Both the position numbers and the translations under genes were made by a program. A stretch of DNA of 64,000 bases, from positions 248,001-312,000 of the forward strand of contig NBAY01000043.1 of NCBI GenBank assembly GCA_002794775.1, read 5' to 3'. This document shows, piece by piece, positions 55,773 to 64,000 of the stretch. The notes under the pieces are model-generated. The model saw nothing but the letters and a program-made list of their open reading frames with translations, was not told the DNA's origin and did not search any database. Position 1 is the first letter of the stretch, and each line of letters begins with the position of its first letter. This DNA comes from Porodaedalea pini. Its lineage: Eukaryota > Basidiomycota > Agaricomycetes > Hymenochaetales > Hymenochaetaceae.

Positions 55773-55878
55773 TCTCCCGGGGGGCCAGAAAAAAAGTATT
55801 TGCGGTGTACATGAGAAGTGGTTGAATTGGAAATTAAAAAATGTGTAATGGGCGAGGTTCGGTGCATTCTGTGGTTTT

Positions 55879-56463
55879 TTAATGGTGCGAAGAAGAAGAA
55901 GAAGAGGTTGATGGTTCACCAATCAATGCCGAAATTGCACCCTGGAGTTTCGTGATGTGCGCTATTTGCTGCGTGACCGTGTCGCGGAGGTTCTCGAGTT
56001 GGACTGATGGGGCTGGGTGGTGTATGCTCATCTGGAGGTCCGGGTGCCATGGGATAATTGCGATCCGGATCAGGTCGTGTGTCACTGCTGAAAATAGATG
56101 CTGATTCACTGGCAGCTCCAGGCCTTGATTAATGACATATTTTGTGTGGTTGTTGATCAAGGTCTGTCGGGGTCGGAACTGGACATCGATCACCATGTAC
56201 AGGCGCAGGAAGAACTCATGCACCTTCATGCCAGGCTCGGCAATCGAGCGCCAGAAGCGCTGGTGAGATCTGGAGTGGCGTAGGACATCCTCAAGGGTGG
56301 CCTGACGCGAGTGATGGTGTGCGACAGCGAGAGTGAATGATATTGACCAGTTGTGAACCCTGTGTATGTTGTCTGGGCATAGGATTCGGTTGTCATAGAA
56401 AGACTCGGTGCTGGTTTGGTCTGAACACATGGTCGGTGAGGGGGTAGAAGTGAAGAAGAACAA
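55879..56463 (-). CDS. Gypsy-4 accessory ORF 2, 194 residues, unknown function
   Basis: Not recognised. Uninterrupted frame from Met 56463; a second Met at residue 12 (MCSDQTSTESFYDNRI) is an alternative start. It is rich in His and Arg, with a central FFLRLYMVIDVQFRP segment, predicted mainly helical, and a C-terminal SSSSSSHH tail. No signal peptide or clear membrane span. It lies between accessory ORF 1 and the polypurine tract, in the same direction as pol, so it could be translated from a spliced or subgenomic element RNA. The frame has no stops, in contrast to the broken pol. Domain-level function cannot be proposed. Confidence 0.55.
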   Translation of the reverse strand: MFFFTSTPSPTMCSDQTSTESFYDNRILCPDNIHRVHNWSISFTLAVAHHHSRQATLEDVLRHSRSHQRFWRSIAEPGMKVHEFFLRLYMVIDVQFRPRQTLINNHTKYVINQGLELPVNQHLFSAVTHDLIRIAIIPWHPDLQMSIHHPAPSVQLENLRDTVTQQIAHITKLQGAISALIGEPSTSSSSSSHH

Positions 56464-56753
56464 AGTTGAATTATTCAGGAGGGGGATATTGTAGGGCGGG
56501 TGATTCTAAATGAACGAAAAAGAGGGGGTATTTTATAGAGACTTGGAGTTATTAATTAGTGCAATGTTTGGTGTAAGAGAAAAAAAAATTTGGGGCAGAG
56601 AGAAAGTAAAATAGAGAGGGTCAGTGTCTGTTGTCAAACGAAAATGGGGTTCTTTGTTATTAAAGGAATGGAGGGGTACTCTATTTTGCCTAATGTAACA
56701 TGAGGCGTTTGAGTCAGGGGGGGTTTCAAGAGAAATGCACCGGGTGTTCGGCT

Positions 56754-57695
56754 TTAGCCTCCCCGTCCGTCATAGCTGATCCTTCCTGTGCGATCCTTCC
56801 ATACTCGGCTGCAAAATGTCGCATTGAAGTTGTTCCATGATGTGATCAAGTTCATGTGCTCGCCCAGGTTGATCGGTACAAAGTGGTGCTCGTTGAGTTG
56901 ACTGACTAACTGTGAGAGTAGTTTGTGGGCTTTGATGGCTTGTTCCCAAGCGGTTTTGGCGAGGCGGGCCATCGAGATCGCTGTTTCCTGAAGGGCCGAC
57001 TGTTGTGCTTCGCGTGCTGTACACTCCTGCTCGGCGTCTTCGAGCATTGCTGCAAAGTCGGCCTGCTCAGCTTCTGCAGAAATCAGCGATTCCCGGGCTT
57101 CGTACAGTTGGCTGAGGTATGCCAGTTGGACGTAGGACACCGTTGCTGCAGCGTTGAACCAAGAGAGGGTCAGGGCTGATTCGTAGGAGGTCACCTTCCT
57201 GCTTGTGATCCATCTGAACACCGTGCGGTATACTTCTTCATATGCGAGTTGTGTGAGCCCCTCGCAATCGGGGCTGGCTATGGCGACTGCGGTGCAGAAT
57301 TGAGACCACGAACCTCCAGCGAGTGCGGGTGACTGTGAGAGTCGCTCTTGTATTTTGGGTGTGCAGAACGTGTAGGCCACGTATATTAGAGTTGGGTCTG
57401 TGGGCGTGAGCTTATTGAATGCAAACAGTAGTTCCGCTGCGAACTTGGCAAATGAGGTCGTTGCCGGGTTGAACACGACTATCTGTGAGACCCCCATCGG
57501 GCGAGGGTTGGCCAGTGCAAGGTTGCCGGGCGTCGGGTTGGGCATGCAGCACGCCATGCCCTTGAGGACAATTGCGTGGGGAGGGGTAATGTCTGTACTT
57601 TCCATTGTGGGCAGGGTCGGATGTTGTTTCTTTTTCTTTTTGTCACTTTCAGTAATGTCATGTCTTTTTAAGGACAGTTGCATCGCCTGAGTCAT
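56754..57695 (-). CDS. Gypsy-4 accessory ORF 1, 313 residues, helical, unknown function
   Basis: Not recognised. Open from Met 57695; an inner Met at about residue 31 (MESTDITPPHAIVL) follows a Lys run (SDKKKKKQH) that could act as a nuclear localisation signal. The centre holds FAKFAAELLFAFNKLTPTDPTLIYVA and a Ser/Thr-rich part. The C-terminal third is strongly helical and Glu/Ala/Gln-rich (EAEQADFAAMLEDAEQEC, AREAQQSALQET), consistent with a coiled coil. It is intact in this copy and in the same direction as pol, with ORF 2 downstream. It could be a displaced structural (gag-like) or regulatory protein, but there is no zinc knuckle or other proof. Confidence 0.6.
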   Translation of the reverse strand: MTQAMQLSLKRHDITESDKKKKKQHPTLPTMESTDITPPHAIVLKGMACCMPNPTPGNLALANPRPMGVSQIVVFNPATTSFAKFAAELLFAFNKLTPTDPTLIYVAYTFCTPKIQERLSQSPALAGGSWSQFCTAVAIASPDCEGLTQLAYEEVYRTVFRWITSRKVTSYESALTLSWFNAAATVSYVQLAYLSQLYEARESLISAEAEQADFAAMLEDAEQECTAREAQQSALQETAISMARLAKTAWEQAIKAHKLLSQLVSQLNEHHFVPINLGEHMNLITSWNNFNATFCSRVWKDRTGRISYDGRGG

Positions 57696-58371
57696 TTGTG
57701 TGTCTGTATCGGGTGGACCTCTCTGTATTGGTCATGCCGTCAGTCGGCGGAGTTCACGTTTGTTGCATGTTTTGGGCGATTCATTTGTGTGCTTTAGTTG
57801 GTCCTTCAGTGGGTGATTCGTGACAGTGATGGTGTCAATTTCTCATGGTCGGCGGCCGGTCGATCGGCAGATTTGCATGTCTTTTTAGTCCACTGTTTCA
57901 TATTTCGTGTATTTGGTACCGGTCTGTGTCTCTGTATTGCCGGTTGTGATTTTGTTTGGTGGTCCTGGTTCAGCGTAGTTATTTTCTTTGGTGTTCATTT
58001 TCCATTGAGTATTTGTGTGTTGCGTGCCTCGGGGTCCCTTTTTGGTAGGAGCGGGCTTGCAGTTAGCTGCTGGTGTTCGGCGTGTGCCTGGGTCCGTTGT
58101 GAGTGATCAGCGGGTTCGTGCTGTATTTGGTGTGGTCTGGATCTGCGTGTGATTGGCTTTTGAGGTGTGTGATCGTCGAGAACTGTTTCAGGCGCTTCGG
58201 TGATCTTGAAATGACCGGGTTCCACGTCGTGCTTCTTGAGTGCGATCACGGCACTTGTTCTGGTTCGGTAACGCGGGGTGTGATTCCTGTTGGTAAAGAT
58301 TGTTGTAGTTTTTGAAACGTGTCCCCTTCTACTTTTTACTACCACCTCCTCCGTCTCACCTTACCCATTTG
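57696..58371. other. Divergent spacer between ORF 1 (-) and the antisense gene (+)
   Basis: No supported coding. It lies between the start codons of two oppositely directed genes, so it should contain both promoters or leaders. T-rich and G/T-rich on +. Open frames on both strands (57798-58106 +, 58345-57995 -) lack recognisable features. Confidence 0.45.
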
Positions 58372-60487
58372 ATGGACAACGCTACAACTCCCGATACCGT
58401 CCCGTGCACCCCCGCATCTCCCAAGGATGGGGGGGGGGGGTTCTTCGACACCACCACAGGAGAAGTTGGGGGCTAGCAATCATGCACCAGTGGCCCCTGG
58501 TTTTTTCGCAGGAAACTGACGACGGCAACCGAGACGTGGGAGGTGCACTCGTCAGCACAGATCTCCCACGTCCATTGCAGCTACCACCATCCTCATTGGG
58601 CAGAGAAGTGGGCGGAGAGGGGGAACCCACCAGGGAAGTTGGAGTTCCCCCTGCCGAGTCTGTCCTGCCGAGTCTCGCCCAGCGTGATCCTTTCTCGTCA
58701 CGTATGGAAGACTTCAACTCGGCTCTTGACGATCTCGAGAAGTCGAGTGAAGAGGCTCGCGAGGAGGCAATGGCGTATGTGCGGGCTACTTGGGTGTGCC
58801 GCTTGTTTTTTTTTTTTTTTTTTTTCTTGTTTTTGCTTCTGATACACCTTTTCTAGCTCTCCCTTTCTACCGCGTGGGATGGCATTTCCGAGCATGCCAA
58901 AGCCACCCATATTTCTTTTACTGTGATGGATGTCCTTTTGGATGTGTTCCGGACTGAGGCTGAGGAGGTGGTGGAGAATGCGACCGAGGAGATGCTGCCC
59001 AAGCGTCTCCGGTCCCTTATTGCTGAGGAGAAGGAGAAGGTGGCCGAGTGTAAGCACAAACGCGAGCTCGTTGCTGCCGAGCGTGTGCGCGCTGCTGCTG
59101 AGGCCCAGGAGAGGGTAGAGCGTCGGGCTCATGAGGACACTGAGCGTGCCAAACAGGCTGCGGAGGAGGCGTGATTCTGGCTTGAGTGTACAGATCTCCT
59201 GGTGGCCAAACAGGCTCGGGAAAAGGAGGAGCACACGGCAAAGCTGAGGGGTGTGCATGAGTCGTTGCGCGTGCTGTATCCTACAGCAACAGACAAGGAG
59301 CTCCAGGGCCGACTCCAACGTATGGTCGGTCCTCCTCTGCCGGTTTTGTCTGCAATCCCTTCCGCTCCTACTCATTCGATTCCACCTCCTCCCTGTCGTG
59401 GATCGCGTACGCGTCAGCCTCACCCTCATCCTGTCTTCGTGTGTTCGGGAGCAGAAAGTGGGGAGGTTGTTTCTCCCATGTTGTTGCCTCAAGCTGGTTT
59501 GGATGCAAGTGCCGTGTCTCGTCAAGGTACTGGTGGGCCCACCGTGCCCCTTCATAGGACTTCTGCCTCTCCTTTCCTGGCTGCACCGGCTGGGACTGTA
59601 AAAACCGATCCTTCGACAGTCGGTGGAAGCACCTCATCCACGAAGATACCGCGTGAGGTGACGAAGGTGAACATTCCTTTCTGTACCGATCCTGATCTTC
59701 ATGGTTGACTGTTCCTATGTAGGTTGGTGGTTCGTGCACGCGTTCTGAGGTGGTGGTAGCTAACGTCCCTCCTACGAAGCCTGGGACGAAGCAAAAGCCA
59801 GTTGTGGTTGAATCCAGCGGCGATGAAGGACCTTCTCGTCCTGGTCCATCCAAGGTTCTGTGTGCTGCAGGTGCATCCTCTGCGAGAGATGTGAAGCCCG
59901 AAGAGGCTGTTTCTGATGGCCTGGACCCGGATTTGCTCGGAGGTGGGGTACACCTAGGGCGGACTGTTCAGTTTGCCCTCGCTTGCGACACTTGCATTGT
60001 CACAGGCGCATCATGCGATGGTGTCCCCAAGAGTCGGCGGTGCACCCGCTGTTCGTGGAATAAGGCGCGCTGCGTCTTCAAGAGGTTCCGCGGGCAGCGT
60101 GGTGGTACCCAGCTCGCTCCTCTCGCGCTTTCCATGGTGGACCCGATCGGTATTGGCGGCACAGTCTGGCAGTTCGGCGATGTGCCCAACTACTCAGACA
60201 CGGCTTCCGTCAACGTCCTGGTTGGGGTGTTGGCTAGGAATGTTGCCAAGTCTTGCGTGTCGATTTGCGAGTGCCAGGCCGCCATTCGTCGTCGTCTTGA
60301 AGCATATGAGGCTCGTGTCAATGAGCTTATGTGTTGTCTTGGCGAATACGAGGAGGTTGAGGACTGGATGCCACCTATGCCCTTCCTTGACAAGGAATCT
60401 TTCATTAACTATCAGACCGTTCAAGAACAGGAGGAGAAGGAAGAAAAGGAAAAGAAGAAGAAGGGAAAAGGGAAGGGTAGAAAATAG
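58372..60487 (+). CDS. Antisense spliced gene in Gypsy-4: coiled-coil protein with Zn(II)2Cys6-spaced cysteines
   Basis: Runs opposite to pol. A probable start is ATG 58372 (MDNATTPDTVPCTPASP). The first part is disturbed by a run of 12 G (58429-58440). A frame resumes with MEDFNSALDDLEKSSEEAREEA, then an intron (about 58793-58856) containing a long T run. Next comes a helical coiled-coil segment (VMDVLLDVFRTEAEEVVENA through ERVRAAAEAQERVERRA) with one TGA at 59172-59174, a Pro/Ser-rich linker, and a likely intron of about 67 bases (59656-59722). The last exon holds the cysteine cluster (about 59988-60073) with spacing C-x2-C-x6-C-x8-C-x2-C-x6-C, exactly the Gal4-type binuclear zinc pattern. 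It ends with a Glu/Lys-rich tail (stop 60485-60487). DNA binding is inferred from spacing only. With the TGA and G run this copy may be a pseudogene. Confidence 0.6.
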
Positions 60488-60706
60488 GGTAGTTTTGGTG
60501 TTTGTTATTTATTAAGGGAATTTAGTCTATGGTTGGTACCACATTACACTGTGCTTTACGATGGAAGTATAAGACTCGGCTTTTCCTTCCAGGCTCGGTA
60601 AAGTACTGCTTTTCGTGGATTTCGCGATTTTGAAGTTTTTGAGAGTAGGGGTTTGCTGTGTGAAAGGAAACAGAATGAGAACGAATATCAAAAAGAATAA
60701 GGGGTA
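60488..60706. other. Convergent 3' spacer between antisense gene and Gypsy-4 pol
   Basis: About 220 bases between two stop codons on opposite strands. No LTR ends or coding signal. It probably holds the 3' UTR of the antisense gene. Confidence 0.45.
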
Positions 60707-62117
60707 TCATGATTCGGATTCAGTTCCAGAGTCGGTGTCGAGGATTTCTGTTGGTTGTGGCCGATCCTCGGCACCGAGCTCCTCCCCTTCGATTTTTGAA
60801 TGTTTGTTGGCGAGATCGTTGAGTTCTGAATCAGTTTGCTCAACTATCTGGGTGACTGGGGTCGATATGTTTGCTCAGGGATGGTATGGGATAACTCTGA
60901 AGGCTGCATATCGTAGTGCCAAGACTGCGCCTGTGAGTTCTGCGAGTATGTACAATCCTCCAGTTGTTTGACGAACAACTACCATCGGTCCGAGGTATTT
61001 GGGTTTGGCCTTCCGGCTTAGTTCCGTGTCGATTCATGAGTTTCGAACCAGAACCAGGGCTCCAGGGCCAAAGTCGTAGTCTCGGATCATGTTTTGGTAG
61101 TGTTTATTGAATTGCTGGATTGATTTGAAGTGAGCACGCATGACTGCTGAGTGTACTCGTTTCAAGTCTTCTGGTCAACGCTGGAGTGCCCTTGCTCATG
61201 CCGCGAGTAGTTCTGACTAGGATACTTTCAATGTGTATACTGGTGACATGTACGTTTGTTCGGCCAAGTCGAATGGAAGGATCGGCTGGACTCCATGGAC
61301 CATGTAGTATGGTGAATATCCCATTGCTTTCTGAATCGTAATCCTCTCGGCCCATATGGCATGGTATGCGTGTTGTGACCATTGAGCTTTGTCGTTCCCG
61401 GCAAAGTTTCATCAGTGTTTCCTGAAGGTCCCTGTGGTGTCGCTCTACAATTCCGTTCGCTCTCGAGTTGTAGGGGGAGATTCAGATATTGTGGACTCCG
61501 TATCTTGCCAACATCCTGATTACTTTGCCGTCGAATGATGGACCGTTGTCTGATACAATCTTGTGGATGTAGCCCCATCGGCATATGATGTCCTGGAAAA
61601 TGAAGTTCGCGATCAATCTCGAGTTATCAGCGCGTAAGAGTCGGAATTCCGAGTAGCCTGTGAGTGAGTCTCTTGCCTGGACAATATACCTGAATCCCCC
61701 TGATTTGGGCATGAGCATCACGTCTATGTGTACCCTGGCGAATAGTGGCGCTGGTGTTGGAATGTTCGGTGGGATTCGTACGTGAGTGAATTGCCAGTCT
61801 GGCACAAGTGACACGTCTTCAGGAACCAATGTATGTCGGAACTCATCATGGGCCACCAAAATCGATCGCGGATTCGTAGTTGTACTGAAAAGAATCCTTT
61901 GTGTCCCAGGTCATCGTGTGCTGACTGCATGACTGAGAATCGGCAATCTCGTGTGAGTACGAGTTGGTGTGGTCCCGAGTACTGTTTCCTCCAGAGTTGT
62001 CCATCTGCGACGAAAAATCGAGTTGCCTTTGTTACAAAGTGTCGAAATTCGTTGTCTGTCATGTCTTCTGGTTTCTTTGGGTCACTGAGAAACTCCTTGA
62101 TTTTTATCAACTCTTGA
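60707..62117 (-). pseudogene. Gypsy-4 integrase
   Basis: N-terminal zinc finger with HDDLGHKGFFSVQLRIRDRFWW and CHLCQ (about 61820-61960), core with VHIDVMLMPKSGGFRYIVQARDS (first Asp, about 61700), KIVSDNGPSFDG (second Asp, about 61540) and SRANGIVERHHRDLQETL (Glu, about 61440). The tail has DFGPGALVLVRNS and KPKYLGPMVVVRQT...FRVIPY (GPY/F-like, about 60900-61080), then an acidic C-terminus ending at TGA 60707-60709. Several stops (after YGVHNI, after VLVRNS, after VIPYHP) and frame changes break it. No chromodomain is visible after the GPY/F-like module. Confidence 0.85.
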
Positions 62118-64000
62118 TCAGCCGATTCTGCTGCAGCTGTCTGGGGAATGGTGGGAGGGTCGGTAGCAGGAGGAATGTCTCCAGTGTATGCTTACGACTA
62201 TGAAAGCATACTGGTCGTCGATCCATTCCTCATAGTTTTCATCATCTGGAGGGTCGGTGTCTGTTCGCTTTGTCGACTGAGTCCGTCTGGGCCTGTATGC
62301 CGAGTGCCTGGTACATGGATAATCGTGAAGTGGAACAATAAGATTCCAGCGATCCACCGGTTGATCATCGCATTTGGCTGGATATCTGGGTTGTTGATCA
62401 TGCCTTTAATGTACTTCGTGTCGACTTCAATGTAGAAGTGGTCCAGTCCTATTAGATAGATTCGTGCGTCGTGGAGGGCCCTCATGAGGCCGAACAGTTC
62501 TACTTTTGGCTGTGAGTAGTTCTGCTCTCTTTCGTTCCATGTTGCAGACATAAAACGGGCTGGGAATCGTTCTCCGTTTTCTCCGATCTGTAAGAGAATG
62601 CTCCGTATCCTCGAATCAACGAATCTACGCAGAGGTGGACCGGTCTCCCACATTTGTAGTCGATTAGCCTGATGGCTCCAGACTTGGCGACTGCCTTCTT
62701 GAGTTGGTCCATTGATCGCTGTTTGAGTTTTCCGAATGAGAAGGGGACGTCTTTTCCGGTGAGTCGGTTCAGATCATATGCCAGTCGAGCGAAGTCATTG
62801 ATAAAGTGCCTGAGGACTCCTGCAGTTCCAAGGAATGATCGAACGTCGGTAATGTCTTCACAAGGAGGCCAGTCATCGACCTTTTGGACTCGTGCTTCAT
62901 CTGGGACTTCGTCCTGAGTAATTGCAGGTATGGCTGACTATCACAGCTTCGGGTGCAGCAAGTACCAACTTTTTCCCAGACAGAGTTCGCCCCAACTACT
63001 TTGAATCTTTGGAGGACTCGGTTGACGTCATTTAAGTGTTCCCATATGAATCGGCAGATTCCTGAATTTTCCGGGATGGTCTCGTATGATCCATCCTGTA
63101 ACTCATATCGCGTGGCCAGCCCTTTTATGGGTACATCGTCAATGTATGGGAATGCCACATCTGGGGATTTTGTCCTTCAGGATGAATGTGACATCGGCGT
63201 GCATGATTTGCTGGGAGTTCATATACCCCATGGGAATTGATGTGAGTCGGAATGCTCCTAGTGGCGTCTGGAATGTATTATGTCCCTACTTCATATGGCG
63301 AGTTTTCTTTGGTCGAATGCTACGAATAAGTCCAAGGTTGTATAACAGGATCGGCCACCGAAAGACTCGGCGATGTGTTCGTTGGATACAGCACCAATGG
63401 ATCTCGTATTGTGACTGCGTTTAGTGGTTGAAGATCGTGGACTATTCTCAGCGACTTTCCATCCTTCTTTACTACGCAGAACCACCTGGATCGATACGAC
63501 AAGTTTGATGGTTCGTAAACGCCGGACATGATTTTGTCTTTGATGATTGCGACGATCCTGTCGAATATCCCCAGTGGGATGGGAATATTCTTCAGTACCC
63601 ATGGAATATGCTCGATCATTGGGATAAGAACTGGAGCGAAGTAATCGTAGTCGAGTGCGCCCTTTTCTGTTTCGTCCCATGCAAACGCCATTTCCTGTGT
63701 TCGAATAACCCACCACGTGAGATCCTTTTCTTCAGGGAGTAGGAATCTGGCTGGATCTATGTCCATTTCATCGTATTGTTCCTGGGTGAGTCATTTCCCA
63801 GGTGAGAATGGCAGTGGATGGGTTGGTAAATCTGGAAGGTCCTTTAGAGGATCGGGGTGCTGTGTCCTGGTGATTCGGTATTCTTTGGGGAGTGTGGTTG
63901 GTACCGGCTTTATACGATCAGCAACTTTCTTGTATTTGTAGAAGGGCTGGGTCGTTCGGCGGGTCTGATTTGTTTGAGGAATTAGAGATTCGTTATCGTA
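62118..64000 (-). pseudogene. Gypsy-4 reverse transcriptase and RNase H (5' end outside window)
   Basis: From the window edge: a linker (KVADRIKPVPTTLPKEYRI), PARFLLPEEKDLTWWVI, EMAFAWDETEKG, then RT with YEPSNLSYRSRWFCVVKKDGK, LRIVHDLQPLNAVTIRD, CYTTLDLFVAFDQRKLA (first catalytic Asp), and FPYIDDVPIKG (YxDD box, about 63130-63155). RNase H: a decayed start, then ERFPARFMSATWNEREQNYS, KVELFGLMRAL, YIEVDTKYIKGMINNPD, IIHVPGTRHTGPDGLSRQ. Broken by frameshifts near 63380 and 63290, stops after RKLAI and others, and a scrambled thumb region (62770-63000). Confidence 0.88.

Larger units (their letters stand above)
54935..64000 (-). mobile_element. Gypsy-4: very large Ty3/gypsy element with accessory genes, 5' end outside window
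   Basis: 3' LTR at 54935-55772, accessory region 55773-60700, and pol from 60707 to the window end, where protease/RT is still running. More than 9 kb is present and gag, if any, lies further right. The pol type (YIDD reverse transcriptase, RNase H with EVDTKYIKGM, HHCC integrase and a GPY/F-like tail) is a lineage widespread in Agaricomycete genomes. It is inserted into the Gypsy-3 leader, making the deepest nesting level here. Confidence 0.85.

Noticed and set aside
58698..59555. 285-codon antisense frame on - opposite the coiled-coil gene
   Set aside because: Composition mirrors the Glu/Ala-rich coiled coil on +, where domain structure, introns and the cysteine cluster give a better gene. 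It cannot be excluded without transcripts.
1..64000. CRISPR arrays, tRNA or rRNA genes, integron or phage modules
   Set aside because: No regularly spaced short repeats or tRNA-like cloverleaf boxes were noticed, and all signals are eukaryotic. A tRNAscan run would be decisive for tRNAs.

Overview
The window reads as nuclear DNA of a filamentous basidiomycete (Agaricomycetes). The evidence is short spliced introns of about 45-70 nt, a tandem family of multi-exon cytochrome P450 genes, and the kinds of Ty3/gypsy chromovirus, Ty1/copia, Tc1 and Harbinger-like elements common in mushroom-forming fungi. No bacterial-style operons, rRNA, tRNA or CRISPR arrays were seen.

Left part (1-4770): broken copies of two translation genes, an eIF4G pseudogene that runs straight into duplicated, mutated pieces of a prolyl-tRNA synthetase gene.

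Middle (4960-24160, continuing at 32713-41390): a P450 tandem array. At least eight recognisable copies or remnants share the same intron positions. Three lie on + and the rest on -, forming two facing arms around a small Ser/Thr-rich, possibly GPI-anchored protein gene (12220-12672). Only one P450 (13307-15599, -) reads as fully intact. The others have a premature stop, a frameshift, a lost splice site, a lost haem cysteine or missing 5' exons. An upstream block containing a CCAAT box recurs about 95-105 bp before the start codon and is unmutated next to the intact gene.

Right part (22900-64000): mostly transposable elements, nested several deep. A Tc1 (DD34E) element (24835-32566) carries a complete copia element (25745-31873). 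The last P450 copy is split by a solo LTR (32818-33167), a full gypsy chromovirus (Gypsy-1, 33669-41211) and a second family (Gypsy-2, from 41406). Gypsy-2 is cut by Gypsy-3 (47296 onward, -, same family as Gypsy-1), and Gypsy-3 is cut by a very large element, Gypsy-4 (54935 to beyond the window end, -). Three further LTR-like insertions with 4-bp target duplications sit in the integrase regions of Gypsy-1 and Gypsy-3, two of them at the same homologous base.

The most unusual object is Gypsy-4. Between the end of its polymerase (60707) and its 3' LTR (54935-55772) it holds about 4.9 kb of extra coding sequence: two sense ORFs of unknown function and, on the opposite strand, a spliced gene for a coiled-coil protein ending in a cysteine pattern with Zn(II)2Cys6 spacing. 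Many in-frame stops in the retroelements are TGA where related copies have Arg or Gln, and the two LTRs of Gypsy-1 differ at CpG sites. Both point to decay by cytosine-methylation deamination.
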